Of a DNA stretch of 64,000 nt, positions 52,316 to 61,344 are shown in pieces. Every line of letters begins with the position of its first letter. Positions within the stretch are counted from its first letter, which is position 1. The stretch is from Streptomyces polyasparticus. GTDB taxonomy: Bacteria > Actinomycetota > Actinomycetes > Streptomycetales > Streptomycetaceae. The notes beneath the pieces were generated by a model. That model made no database searches and had not been told where the DNA came from. It saw only the letters and a program-made list of their open reading frames with translations. The translations under genes were made by a program, and so were the position numbers. The stretch is taken from NCBI RefSeq assembly GCF_014493765.1, contig NZ_JACTVJ010000023.1:121876-185875 (forward strand). Reading direction: 5' to 3'.

Positions 52316-53476
52316 ATGCCAGAGCGGATACGGGGAGCCCTGATCGCCGGCCGCTACCGGCTCGCCGAGTCCGTCGGACGTGGCGGGATGGGACGGGTCT
52401 GGCGGGCCCATGACGAGATGCTCGACCGGCCCGTGGCCGTCAAGGAGATGTATCTCGCAGGGCCCGGCGACGAGGACCCCGCCATCCGCCGTGCGCGGGT
52501 CCTTCGCGAGGCGCGAGCCAGCGCGCGGATCGACCATCCCCATGTCGTACGGGTCTACGACGTGGTCGAGGAGGACGCGCGGCTCTGGATCGTGATGGAG
52601 CTCGTACGGGCGCGCTCGCTGGAGCAAGTGCTCGACGAGGACGGCCCGTTGGGGGTGCGGGAGACCGCGCGGATCGGGCTCGCCCTCGCCGAGGCGCTGC
52701 GTGTGGTGCATGCCGCGGGCGTGCTGCACCGGGACGTCAAGCCCGGCAACGTCCTTCTGGAACCCGGCGGCGGACGCGTCGTGCTCACCGACTTCGGCAT
52801 CGCCGCGCTGCAGGACGCCGAGGGCCTCACCCGGGCCGGGATGATCGTGGGCTCGCCCGAGTATCTGCCGCCCGAGCGCGTGCTCGGCCGTGCGCAGGGG
52901 CCGCACTCCGATCTCTGGTCCCTCGGCGCCACGCTGTGTGCGGCGCTCGGCGGCAGGCCGCCCTTCGTCCGCGCCACCACCCTGGCCACGCTGCACGCCG
53001 TCGCCTACGAGGAGCCCGAACTCCCGCCGGTGCCCGGCGAGTTGCGCAGCCTCCTCGCCGCGCTCCTGGCCAAGGACCCGGACCTGCGGCCCGACGTGGA
53101 CGAGGTCGCCGCCCACCTGTCGGTGGTCCGCGCCCTGCCGGAGCCGCCGCCCCTGCCCGCACGGGAGCCGGACGCCCACCCCGTACAGGAACCGGTCGCC
53201 CCTCCCGTACGAGAGCCAGTCGCCCACCCCGTACGGGAGGAGCCGGAGCCCGAGCCGGAGCCCGAGCCGGAGCCCGAGCCGGAGGCCGGGCCGAAGGACT
53301 GGCGGGCGCGGTTGCTCACCGGGCTCGTGCTGCTCGTCGCCGCCGCCGTGGCCGCCGTCATGTTCCTCACCACCCGCGGCGACGACGATCCCGGCGGCGG
53401 CCCCACCACTCCGGCCCCCACCGTGGCCGGCACCTCGCGGCCGCCCGCCACGGACACGTCGACGCCCTCCCCGTGA
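52316..53476 (+). CDS. Ser/Thr protein kinase (Hanks type), membrane-anchored
   Basis: The 386-residue protein has a complete eukaryotic-like kinase domain (about 12-275): glycine loop VGRGGMGRVW, K43 in VAVKEMYL, HRDVKPGN (D140), DFG (D159) in LTDFGIAAL, and GSPEYLPPE. A Pro/Arg/Glu-rich segment with a run of EP dipeptides (about 310-322) leads to a single transmembrane helix (about 330-348) and a short Thr/Pro-rich outer tail. It lacks PASTA domains, so its ligand is unknown. The N-terminus starts MPERIRGALIAGRYRL. The large dyad of the neighbouring regulator lies upstream. The stop overlaps a bidirectional hairpin. Confidence 0.93.
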   Translation: MPERIRGALIAGRYRLAESVGRGGMGRVWRAHDEMLDRPVAVKEMYLAGPGDEDPAIRRARVLREARASARIDHPHVVRVYDVVEEDARLWIVMELVRARSLEQVLDEDGPLGVRETARIGLALAEALRVVHAAGVLHRDVKPGNVLLEPGGGRVVLTDFGIAALQDAEGLTRAGMIVGSPEYLPPERVLGRAQGPHSDLWSLGATLCAALGGRPPFVRATTLATLHAVAYEEPELPPVPGELRSLLAALLAKDPDLRPDVDEVAAHLSVVRALPEPPPLPAREPDAHPVQEPVAPPVREPVAHPVREEPEPEPEPEPEPEPEAGPKDWRARLLTGLVLLVAAAVAAVMFLTTRGDDDPGGGPTTPAPTVAGTSRPPATDTSTPSP

Positions 53477-53495
53477 CCTGCACGGAGAGGGCGTC
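53461..53495. terminator. Bidirectional terminator overlapping the kinase stop
   Basis: GACGCCCTCCCCGTG pairs with CACGGAGAGGGCGTC (one mismatch), across a loop containing the stop, between convergent genes. Confidence 0.8.
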
Positions 53496-53510
53496 GTACC
53501 GCATGGGACC

Positions 53511-54959
53511 TCAGCGCTTGGCGGCGCGCATCCGGTCGCGGGCCACCGCGATGACCAGGACGAGTGCGGCCACACCCATCGAGGGCAGCATCTGCTCACG
53601 GCCGGCGTCGTCGACCACCATGTAGCCGCAGATGAAGACGATCCCGCCGATGGTCAGCCACGTCAGGAACGGGAACAGCCACATCTTCACGACCAGCTTC
53701 TCGGGCGCCTCGCGCAGGATGATGCCGCGCATCTTGAGCTGGGTGATGGCGATGACCAGCCACACGAAGAGGGCCACGGCGCCCGACGAGTTCAGCAGGA
53801 ACTTGAAGACCGTCTCCGGCCACCAGTAGTTGAACGCCACCGCGGCGAAGCCGAAGACGACCGAGCCGAGGATCGCGGCCTGCGGGACGCCGTTGCTCCT
53901 GACCTTCGCGAAGGCCTTGGGCGCATCGCCGCGCTCGCCGAGCGAGAAGGCCATACGGGAGGCCGTGTACAGGCCCGAGTTGAGGCAGGAGAGCACGGCC
54001 GTGAGCACGATCACGTTCATGATCTGGCCGGCGTGCGGGATGCCGATGGAGTCGAGGGCCGCGACGTAGGAGCCCTTCTCGACGATCGCCTTGTCGTTCC
54101 AGGGCAGCAGCGTCAGGACGACGAAGATGGAGCCCAGGTAGAAGACGGCGATACGCCAGATCACCGAGTTGGTGGCCTTGGTGACGGCACGCTGCGGGTC
54201 CTCGGACTCGCCTGCGGCCAGCGTGACGATCTCCGAGCCCATGAAGGAGAAGACCACCATCAGGACACCGGTGAGGATCGCGCCCGCGCCGTGCGGGAAG
54301 AAGCCGCCGCTGTCGGTGAGGTGCGCGAAGCCCGCGCCGGGGTTGTCCGAGCCGGGCAGGAAGCCGAAGACGGCGAGGAAGCCGATGACCACGAACGCGG
54401 CGATCGCCACGACCTTGATGCCGGCGAACCAGAACTCGAACTCACCGTAGGAACCGACCGAGACGAGGTTCGTCGCGGTGAGCACGACCATGACGATCAG
54501 CGCCCAGCCCCACTGCGGGATCGCCGGGATCCAGCCCTCGAGGATGATCGCGCCCGCCGTCGCCTCGACGGCCAGGACCACGACCCAGAAGAACCAGTAC
54601 AGCCAGCCGATGGTGAAGCCCGCCCAGCGGCCGAGCGCGCGGTCCGCGTACTCGGAGAACGAACCCGAGGTGGGGTTCGCGGCGGCCATCTCGCCCAGCA
54701 TCCGCATCACGAAGACGACGAGCACGCCGACAAGGGCGTACGAGATGAGGATGGCGGGGCCGGCCTCGGCGATGCCGTTGCCGGAGCCGACGAAGAGACC
54801 GGCGCCGATCACACCGCCGATCGCGATCATCGAGAGATGGCGGTTCTTCAGGCCTGCCTTGAGGCCGTTGGAGCCGTGGGAGCCGTCTGCAGAGGGGGTG
54901 CCTTCGCCCTTGTGGGGCTGCGTGGCGCCTTCCTTCGCAAGGGACGGTTGCGAGGTCAT
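53511..54959 (-). CDS. Amino acid permease (APC family), third in the region
   Basis: The 482-residue protein matches the pair at 46-49 kb ([51 protein letters not shown]) and ends with DRMRAAKR after 12 helices. ATG 54959 is preferred (AAGGA seven bases upstream) over a longer in-frame start at 54998. Three related permeases within 9 kb point to local expansion. Substrate unknown; GABA/D-Ser/Lys-type permeases are the nearest named relatives. Confidence 0.92.
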   Translation of the reverse strand: MTSQPSLAKEGATQPHKGEGTPSADGSHGSNGLKAGLKNRHLSMIAIGGVIGAGLFVGSGNGIAEAGPAILISYALVGVLVVFVMRMLGEMAAANPTSGSFSEYADRALGRWAGFTIGWLYWFFWVVVLAVEATAGAIILEGWIPAIPQWGWALIVMVVLTATNLVSVGSYGEFEFWFAGIKVVAIAAFVVIGFLAVFGFLPGSDNPGAGFAHLTDSGGFFPHGAGAILTGVLMVVFSFMGSEIVTLAAGESEDPQRAVTKATNSVIWRIAVFYLGSIFVVLTLLPWNDKAIVEKGSYVAALDSIGIPHAGQIMNVIVLTAVLSCLNSGLYTASRMAFSLGERGDAPKAFAKVRSNGVPQAAILGSVVFGFAAVAFNYWWPETVFKFLLNSSGAVALFVWLVIAITQLKMRGIILREAPEKLVVKMWLFPFLTWLTIGGIVFICGYMVVDDAGREQMLPSMGVAALVLVIAVARDRMRAAKR

Positions 54960-55109
54960 GGACCAATCCTTAAGTTCTCGGGTTGCGAGCCCTGGCATTT
55001 AACCGGTCCGCGGGAAGCGTCGGAAGGCCTGATTCCGGATCGTTGCATTAGGGCGAAGGTCCCGACCCGGGCGCTGCTACCCGGCACGCGACATGCCACA
55101 CTCGGACCC

Positions 55110-55595
55110 ATGCGCGTGTACCTCGGCTCCGACCATGCCGGCTACGAACTCAAGAACCACCTCGTCGAGTGGCTCAAGGCCCACGGCCACGAGCCCGTGG
55201 ACTGCGGTCCGCACATCTACGACGCCCAGGACGACTATCCGCCGTTCTGCCTGCGTGCCGCCGAGAAGACGGCCGCGGACCCGGACTCCCTGGGCATCGT
55301 GATCGGCGGCTCCGGCAACGGTGAGCAGATCGCCGCCAACAAGGTGCAGGGCGTGCGCTGCGCCCTCGCCTGGAGCGAGCAGACCGCCGCCCTCGGCCGC
55401 GAGCACAACAACGCCAACGTCGTCTCCATCGGCGGCCGGATGCACTCCCTGGAGGAGTCGACGAAGTTCGTCGAGATCTTCCTCAGCACCCCGTACTCGG
55501 GTGAGGAGCGCCACACCCGCCGCATCGAGATGCTCTCGGAGTACGAGCGCACCCGCGAGCTCCCGCCGATCCCGGCGCACCACCCGCAGGGCTGA
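55110..55595 (+). CDS. rpiB: Ribose-5-phosphate isomerase B
   Basis: The 161-residue cytoplasmic enzyme interconverts ribose-5-phosphate and ribulose-5-phosphate. It has the RpiB pattern YLGSDHAGYELKNHL and IVIGGSGNGEQIAANK. At the position where the E. coli enzyme has its catalytic Cys, Gly is present, and E72 is expected to act as base, as in mycobacterial RpiB. C-terminal ERHTRRIEMLSEYE is typical. ATG 55110 has no strong ribosome site. It is followed after 72 bases by the Nei-type glycosylase, an arrangement common in Streptomyces. Confidence 0.95.
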   Translation: MRVYLGSDHAGYELKNHLVEWLKAHGHEPVDCGPHIYDAQDDYPPFCLRAAEKTAADPDSLGIVIGGSGNGEQIAANKVQGVRCALAWSEQTAALGREHNNANVVSIGGRMHSLEESTKFVEIFLSTPYSGEERHTRRIEMLSEYERTRELPPIPAHHPQG

Positions 55596-55667
55596 TCACC
55601 CGCTTCACCGGGCGGGCCGGCGTGCGCCGGCCCGCCCACCCATGTCCGTACACGAAGGAGAACGGCC

Positions 55668-56489
55668 GTGCCTGAGGGGCACACGATCCACCGCCTGGCG
55701 CAGGACCACCGCGAGCGCTTCCTGCGCAGGAAGGTCCGGGTCACCAGCCCGCAAGGCAAGTTCTCCGACAGCGCGGCCCTTCTGGACGGCAGGCAGCTCA
55801 CCGCAGCCGAAGCCCACGGAAAGCACCTCTTCCTCGGCTTCGGCAAGCTCGGCTGGATCCACATCCACCTCGGCCTCTTCGGCAAGCTGAACTTCGGCGC
55901 GGGCCAAGCACCGCCGCCCACGGACACGGTCCGGCTCCGCCTGCAGCACCCCAAGGCGTACGCCGATCTGCGCGGCCCGACCACCTGCGCACTGATCACG
56001 GACGGCGAGAAGGCCGCCATACACGACCGCCTCGGCCCCGATCCGCTGCGCGAGGACGACGACCCCGGCAAGGCGTGGGCGCGGATCAACCGCTCCCGTA
56101 CGACGATCGCCGCGCTGCTCATGGACCAGAAGGTCATCGCGGGCGTCGGCAACGTCTACCGCGCCGAGGTCCTCTTCCGGGGCGCCATCGACCCCTACCG
56201 CCCGGGCAAGGACCTCACGCGCCGCGAATGGGACGCGATCTGGGCGGACTTGGCGGAGCTGATGCGCGAAGGCGTACGCCACAACCGCATCGACACCGTG
56301 CGCCCCGAGCACACCCCCGAGGCGATGGGCCGCCCGCCGCGCGTGGACGACCACGGCGGTGAGGTCTACGTCTACCGCAGGGCGAACATGCCCTGCCACA
56401 TCTGTGGCGGCGAGATCCGCACCGCCGATCTCGCCGCCCGCAATCTGTTCTGGTGCCCGGGGTGTCAATCCAGCACCTGCGGCGCTTGA
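55668..56489 (+). CDS. Fpg/Nei-family DNA glycosylase/AP lyase
   Basis: The 273-residue protein starts PEGHTIHRLA after Met: Pro2 as nucleophile and Glu3, typical of Nei (endonuclease VIII) rather than Fpg (PELPEVE). The helix-two-turn-helix with QKVIAGVGNVYRAEVLF and a C4 zinc finger CHICGGEIR...FWCPGCQ are complete. It removes oxidised bases and cleaves the abasic site. GTG 55668 follows AAGGAG. The stop codon lies in the same dispersed repeat that encodes the C-terminus of the membrane protein at 34-36 kb, so the last residues (about SSTCGA) may be shaped by that repeat. Confidence 0.93.
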   Translation: MPEGHTIHRLAQDHRERFLRRKVRVTSPQGKFSDSAALLDGRQLTAAEAHGKHLFLGFGKLGWIHIHLGLFGKLNFGAGQAPPPTDTVRLRLQHPKAYADLRGPTTCALITDGEKAAIHDRLGPDPLREDDDPGKAWARINRSRTTIAALLMDQKVIAGVGNVYRAEVLFRGAIDPYRPGKDLTRREWDAIWADLAELMREGVRHNRIDTVRPEHTPEAMGRPPRVDDHGGEVYVYRRANMPCHICGGEIRTADLAARNLFWCPGCQSSTCGA

Positions 56490-56542
56490 GCAGATCTTTC
56501 AGCCCCTCCGGCGCTTGAGGAGATCCGAACGAAGTTCGGATG
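56476..56542. repeat. Dispersed palindromic repeat, copy 2 with partial duplicate
   Basis: CCTGCGGCGCTTGAGCAGAT (56476-56495) matches 35902-35921. After AGCCCCTCCGGCG a second unit CTTGAGGAG leads into the same palindrome ATCCGAAC-GAA-GTTCGGAT (about 56523-56541). Copy 1 is at 35902-35939. Two units at one site suggest repeated insertion or slippage. Confidence 0.85.
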
Positions 56543-56573
56543 CCGGGGCCGGGACGGGAAGAACGAAGGCTGC

Positions 56574-57803
56574 TCAGAACCCGTGCGGCAGCCAAGGCGC
56601 CACATCGCTGCCGAACGCGAGCGAGGCCGAGGCCAGCGCACCCGCCCGCAGCTCCCGCACCCGCCCCGCCGCGGCCAGCGCCGTGAGCGTGAACCCGCCG
56701 AGGTAGGCCGCGCCCAGCTCCCGTACGGACAAGGAGAGGTCCGCCGCGTCCTCCGTGCGCTTGCACGAGGCGCCGAGCGAGTCGCCCGTCAGCCGCCAAC
56801 GCCCCTCGTTCCAGGGGCAGAACGGGTCGGAGACCTCGAAGACGACATCCACGGGCGTGCGATACGTACGGGCTTCGAGCGCGGCGCCGACCTCGACGGG
56901 CCGTAGGTGCAGCGAGTCCCGCAGCCGCAGATCGCAGCGGCGGATGTCGGAGACCAGATGCTGCCAGGCGTCGTCGACGGGACGGTTGCGGAGCTCGACC
57001 TTGGCCATCAGGTCCATGGACAGGAAGTGCCGGAGCATCGCCGTCTGCGCGGCGGCGTCCACGGCGTCCATGTGCTGCACCTTCACCGTGCCGCGCGGTC
57101 CGGCGGAGTCCCAGTCCGGCTTGGTGCGGAACCGGGCGTACCCCACCAACTCGCCGTCCCGCTCGGCGAGAAGACACTGCAGCGGCGAGGCGCCCTCGCG
57201 GTCCTCCGGCGGATCGACGAGGAAGCCGGGCTTCCAGGTCTCCAGACGGGCGAGCATCCCGGGCCGCTGCGGTACGAGCCGCGCGTACAGCTCCTCGCAG
57301 CGCTCCAGCGTCTCCTTGCCGTCAACAAGGTGCAGCCGTACGTCATCCGTACCGGCGGGAGCCGCGAGCCGTACCCGTGTGCTGTCGATCTCCGCACCGA
57401 GCTGCAGGGTCGCGATGCCGTACCCGAACCGGCCGTAGATCTCCGGCTCGGAGGCCGTGAGGACGGCGAGAGGTTCGCCGAGTGCGCGGACGTCGTCGAG
57501 CTGGCGGCGCATCATCGACGTGAGGATGCCGCGCCTGCGGTGCGTGGGCGCGACGCTCACCATCGTGACGCCGGCCGCGGGCACGAGGGCGCCGCCCGGG
57601 ACGGCCAGACGGAAGGAGAAGGCCCCCGCCGTACCGACGACCCGGTCGCCGTCCCACACCCCGATGGAGCGTTCGGTCTCGGTCACGGACTGGTCGAACT
57701 CCCGCTCCTGCGGGGCCTCACGGACCCCGCCGAAGGCCAGCTCCAGCGCGCTGAACCAGCGGTCCCAGTCGCCCGGCTCCAGGGTGCGGATGTCAAGTGT
57801 CAT
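56574..57803 (-). CDS. Eis-like GNAT N-acetyltransferase
   Basis: The 409-residue protein is of the Eis type: an N-terminal GNAT domain with acetyl-CoA loop SVAPTHRRRGILTSMMRRQL, a second GNAT-like domain, and a C-terminal sterol-carrier-like region. It ends with a C-terminal phenylalanine (PWLPHGF), whose carboxylate is used as general base in mycobacterial Eis. Eis proteins acetylate amines, including aminoglycosides. Start ATG 57803 has a weak -10-like TAGGCA six bases upstream, so leaderless initiation is possible. Natural substrate unknown. Confidence 0.92.
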   Translation of the reverse strand: MTLDIRTLEPGDWDRWFSALELAFGGVREAPQEREFDQSVTETERSIGVWDGDRVVGTAGAFSFRLAVPGGALVPAAGVTMVSVAPTHRRRGILTSMMRRQLDDVRALGEPLAVLTASEPEIYGRFGYGIATLQLGAEIDSTRVRLAAPAGTDDVRLHLVDGKETLERCEELYARLVPQRPGMLARLETWKPGFLVDPPEDREGASPLQCLLAERDGELVGYARFRTKPDWDSAGPRGTVKVQHMDAVDAAAQTAMLRHFLSMDLMAKVELRNRPVDDAWQHLVSDIRRCDLRLRDSLHLRPVEVGAALEARTYRTPVDVVFEVSDPFCPWNEGRWRLTGDSLGASCKRTEDAADLSLSVRELGAAYLGGFTLTALAAAGRVRELRAGALASASLAFGSDVAPWLPHGF

Positions 57804-57981
57804 ACGCCCTGCCTACCAGGCACCCTGGACACTGGGCGAGGGATTTTCACGGCGGCCGGGGCGTACTCGCCACAAGCTGTGTTCCCCGTGTCACAGGCGG
57901 TGTGACCGGCCACGCTCGTGCGGGGGACAAGCCGGACCTCCCGTGCACGCGGCCGCCCGGGGTGGATAGGGTCCACGAACA

Positions 57982-59148
57982 ATGACCGGTGCACAGCGCG
58001 ACCGCGCGGAACGCGCGGAAGCGGAGACGTTCCCGGCCCGGATGCGCAAACGATGGCACCGGGCCCGCGTCGGGCTGCGTAAATCCGGGGTCGACTACTT
58101 CCGCGGTGACGGATCCGACTGGATCGCCCTCGCGGGTCTCCTCCTGATGATCCCCGCGATCACGGCGGGCACACTCGCGATACCCGTCTGGTTCTCACCG
58201 GCCCTGCTCTGCCTGCCGATCGTGGCCGGCGGACTGCTCCTTCGGCCCGCCAGTCTGCTCGGTCTGTACGCGGCCGCCGCGGCGGCGCTGATCGTCGAGT
58301 CGTTCACGCTCGGGCCGTACGAGGAGGGCCCGGCCACCGTCACGCCCGGCATAGTGCTCGTGGTCGCGGCCTGTGGATTCTTCGGGCTGCTCATCGCCCA
58401 GTTCCGCAGCCGCGTGGGCGTGCCCTGGCGGCGCGGCGGCACCATGCTGTTCGACCTGCGCGAACGCATCCGCGTGCAGAGCAAGTTGCCGACCCTGCCG
58501 GGCGGCTGGCACCGCGAGATGGCCCTGCGCCCGGCCGGCGGCCAGTCCTTCTCCGGCGACTTCGTCTGCGCGGCCCGTACCAACGGCGGCCGCACCCTTG
58601 AAGTCGTCCTCACCGACGTCTCCGGCAAGGGCATGGACGCGGCATCGCGCGCTCTGCTCCTGTCCGGCGCGTTCGGCGGTCTGCTCGGCTCGCTGCCCCC
58701 GCACGAGTTCCTGCCCGCGGCCAACGGCTATCTGCTCCGCCAGGACTGGGACGAGGGCTTCGCGACCTCCATCCATCTCGCGCTCGACCTCGAATCCGGC
58801 GACTACGAACTGCTCTCCGCGGGCCACCCGCCGGCCGTGCAGCTGCACGCGGGCACCGGCCGCTGGGAGGAGATGAGCGCCGAAGGGCCCCTGCTCGGGG
58901 TGTACGACGGTGCGCAATTCGACCCGGTGAAGGGGTCGTTGCGGCCCGGCGACGTCCTGATGCTGTTCACGGACGGTCTGGTGGAGACCTCCGACCGCGA
59001 TCTCACCGAGGGCATCGACCGCCTCACCGGGGAAGCCGACCGCTATGTCGCGGGCGGCTTCCACGGTGCTGCCTGGCATCTGATCGAGGCGGTGGCCAAG
59101 GACGTCAACGACGACCGGGCACTGCTTCTGCTCTGCCGGGAGGCGTGA
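57982..59148 (+). CDS. Membrane PP2C/SpoIIE-type serine phosphatase
   Basis: The 388-residue protein has an N-terminal membrane part with four helices (about 45-150) and a C-terminal PP2C/SpoIIE domain (about 175-385). Its metal-binding aspartates are in SFSGDFVCAAR, LTDVSGKGMDAA, LFTDGLVETSDRD and the NDDRALLLL end. Such phosphatases often reverse phosphorylation of anti-anti-sigma proteins in Streptomyces. No sensor (PAS/GAF) domain is present. ATG 57982 follows TAGGGT by nine bases, suggesting a leaderless mRNA. The gene overlaps the convergent antiporter gene by 44 bases. Confidence 0.92.
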   Translation: MTGAQRDRAERAEAETFPARMRKRWHRARVGLRKSGVDYFRGDGSDWIALAGLLLMIPAITAGTLAIPVWFSPALLCLPIVAGGLLLRPASLLGLYAAAAAALIVESFTLGPYEEGPATVTPGIVLVVAACGFFGLLIAQFRSRVGVPWRRGGTMLFDLRERIRVQSKLPTLPGGWHREMALRPAGGQSFSGDFVCAARTNGGRTLEVVLTDVSGKGMDAASRALLLSGAFGGLLGSLPPHEFLPAANGYLLRQDWDEGFATSIHLALDLESGDYELLSAGHPPAVQLHAGTGRWEEMSAEGPLLGVYDGAQFDPVKGSLRPGDVLMLFTDGLVETSDRDLTEGIDRLTGEADRYVAGGFHGAAWHLIEAVAKDVNDDRALLLLCREA

Positions 59149-60298
59149 GCTCCACCGCCGCCTGCTTGTTCGGCAGTACGCGCGCCAGCCAGTGCGCCTG
59201 TCCGGCGGCCAGCGGTCCGAGGACGGCGAGCAGCAGGACGTATCCCGCGATGAACGGCGAGAGCCGGTCGTCGAGTCCTGCGCCGGCCGCCATGGTGGCG
59301 AGGATCAGCGCGAACTCGCCGCGGGCGAGCAGCGTGGTGGAGATGTTGGCGGCGGGCCCCGCCCCGAATCCGTAGACCTTGGCGGCGGCCATCCCCGCGA
59401 GCACGTTCATCACGAGCGTGACGGCGACGGCGGCGAGCACCGGCCAGATGACCACCGGCAGGTCACCGGGGTCGATGGAGAGTCCGAACGCGAAGAAGAA
59501 GATCGCGCCGAACGCGTCCCGCAGCGGGTGCACCAGCTTGCGGATCCGTTCGCCGGACGTGGTGCTGCCGAGCATCAGACCGACCATGAACGCACCGATC
59601 GCGTCCGCGACCCCGAACCACTCCGAGACCCCGGCCATGAACACCGCCGCGCCGAGGAAGGAGATCACGAGCAGCTCGTCGTCACGGGTGGCGAAGAGCT
59701 TGCCGACGATCCGGGTGCCGAAGCGCGCGGCGAGCGCGAGCAGGATCAGGAATCCGAAGGCCTTGCCGCCGTCCATGACGGCGGCGGCGAGCGAGTCCGC
59801 GCCGGACAGGATCGGCTGCAGCGCGGCCAGATACAGGGCGAGGAAGACGTCCTCGACCACGATGATCCCGAGGATCGGCTTGGTCTCGGGGTTGCCGAGC
59901 CTGCCGGTGTCCACCAGGACCTTCGTGACGATCGCGGAGGACGAGATGCCGAGCACTCCGGCGAGGACCAGCGCCTCGGAGGTGCCCCAGCCCAGGGCGA
60001 ATCCGAAACCCAGGCCGGCGCCGACGTTCAGCGCGAGATAGCTCCCGCCGGCGAGGGCCATCCTGCGGCCGCCCGCCTTGAGGTCGTCCATGTGGAATTC
60101 GAGCCCGAGATAGAAGAGCAGCAGCACGAGGCCGAGCGCCGAGAGCATCTCGAGGTCATGGGGATCGGCGACGAGCACGATCCCGGGGGTGTGCGGGCCG
60201 AGCAGGATCCCGGCCAGGATGAACAGCGGAATGGTGGGCAGTCCGATCCGGCCGCCGAGCCGGGCGAGGACCGCGGCGGCGACAAAGGCGCCGCCCAT
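59105..60298 (-). CDS. Kef/CPA2-type cation:proton antiporter
   Basis: The 397-residue protein has 12 helices of the CPA2 family (GGRIGLPTIPLFILAGILLGP; GLEFHMDDLK; ISSSAIVTKVLVDTG; helix-5-like VVEDVFLALYLA). It should exchange K+ or Na+ for protons. No TrkA-N domain is attached. ATG 60298 lacks a ribosome site, while AGGAGG lies upstream and is correctly placed for an in-frame ATC at 60325, giving IGHADTLIAMGGAF. So AUC initiation or an alternative is possible. The last 44 bases overlap the phosphatase gene end. Confidence 0.9.
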   Translation of the reverse strand: MGGAFVAAAVLARLGGRIGLPTIPLFILAGILLGPHTPGIVLVADPHDLEMLSALGLVLLLFYLGLEFHMDDLKAGGRRMALAGGSYLALNVGAGLGFGFALGWGTSEALVLAGVLGISSSAIVTKVLVDTGRLGNPETKPILGIIVVEDVFLALYLAALQPILSGADSLAAAVMDGGKAFGFLILLALAARFGTRIVGKLFATRDDELLVISFLGAAVFMAGVSEWFGVADAIGAFMVGLMLGSTTSGERIRKLVHPLRDAFGAIFFFAFGLSIDPGDLPVVIWPVLAAVAVTLVMNVLAGMAAAKVYGFGAGPAANISTTLLARGEFALILATMAAGAGLDDRLSPFIAGYVLLLAVLGPLAAGQAHWLARVLPNKQAAVELTPPGRAEAVPGRR

Positions 60299-60396
60299 GG
60301 CTATGAGGGTGTCTGCGTGTCCGATGGGCTTTCCTCCTGTCGTACGGGCATGGGGGAAGGGCCTTGGGAAGGCAAAAGGAGCGTCAAGAACGCGTC

Positions 60397-60453
60397 AATA
60401 GTTAGCTTACCAAAAGGTTTACCTGGCAACTGTTGGTGGGGTAAACCCCCACC
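60397..60453. promoter_or_regulatory. AT-rich upstream region with imperfect dyad and short hairpin
   Basis: TTAGCTTACC-AAAA-GGTTTACC is an imperfect dyad in an unusually AT-rich spot for this chromosome, followed by hairpin GGTGGGG-TAAAC-CCCCACC (60435-60453). It lies between divergent antiporter (-) and ABC ATPase (+) genes, so a TetR-like or other operator is plausible. Confidence 0.4.
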
Positions 60454-60546
60454 GGATTCGGAGGTCATCCGCATGGTTCGGGTGGGCGTCCGATTCGTAC
60501 CGTCGTAAGCGTTCAGGAAGCCCACACGACGGAGGCGAAACCCACC

Positions 60547-61344
60547 ATGGCGCTGCGACGAGGCAGGACCCGAGCCGAGGTTGCGGCACCCGAGGGCGGG
60601 CTCGCCGTCGAACTGCGCGGTGTGACCCGCACCTACGGCAGGGGCCGTGGCACCGTGTACGCGCTGCGCGGGATCGATCTCGCTCTGGCGCGCGGCAGCT
60701 TCACCGCGGTCATGGGCCCCTCGGGCTCCGGCAAGTCCACCTTCCTGCAGTGCGCGGCCGGCCTCGACCGCCCCAGTGAGGGCAGCGTCCGCCTCGGCGG
60801 CACGGAGATCACGGGCATGGGCGAGAACAAGCTGACCGAGCTGCGCCGCACCCGGCTCGGCTTCGTCTTCCAGGCGTTCAACCTGCTCCCGTCCCTGACG
60901 GTCGAGCAGAACGTGCTCCTTCCGCTGCGTCTCGCGGGGCAGCGCCCCGACCGCCGGTGCGCCGCCGAGGTCCTCGCGCAGGTCGGCCTCGCCGACAAGG
61001 CGCGGCGCCGGCCCGGCGAGCTGTCCGGCGGTCAGCAGCAGCGCGTGGCGATCGCCCGCGCGCTGGTCACGCGCCCGGACGTGGTCTTCGCGGACGAGCC
61101 GACCGGTGCCCTCGACACCACCACCGCCGCCGAAGTCCTGGGACTTCTGCGCTCGGCGGTGGACGGCCTCGGCGCCACCGTCGTCATGGTCACGCACGAC
61201 CCCGTGGCCGCCGCCTACGCCGACCGCGTCCTCTTCCTCGCCGACGGCCGCATCACCGACCACCTGGAGCGCGCCGGTGCACAGCGGATTGCCGCCCGCA
61301 TGGCCACCCTCGGCGCCCCCGCGTACGAAGGGGCGGCCGCCTGA
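60547..61344 (+). CDS. ABC transporter ATPase (MacB/LolD-like)
   Basis: The 265-residue ATPase has Walker [11 protein letters not shown]-loop [12 protein letters not shown], signature [15 protein letters not shown], Walker [13 protein letters not shown] and H-loop VMVTHDP. The MacB/LolD pattern ([20 protein letters not shown]) means it works with an FtsX-like permease, which follows with a TGATG overlap. GGAGG lies before ATG 60547. It is a complete pair for export of a drug or lipid, or for cell-wall control; substrate unknown. Confidence 0.94.
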   Translation: MALRRGRTRAEVAAPEGGLAVELRGVTRTYGRGRGTVYALRGIDLALARGSFTAVMGPSGSGKSTFLQCAAGLDRPSEGSVRLGGTEITGMGENKLTELRRTRLGFVFQAFNLLPSLTVEQNVLLPLRLAGQRPDRRCAAEVLAQVGLADKARRRPGELSGGQQQRVAIARALVTRPDVVFADEPTGALDTTTAAEVLGLLRSAVDGLGATVVMVTHDPVAAAYADRVLFLADGRITDHLERAGAQRIAARMATLGAPAYEGAAA

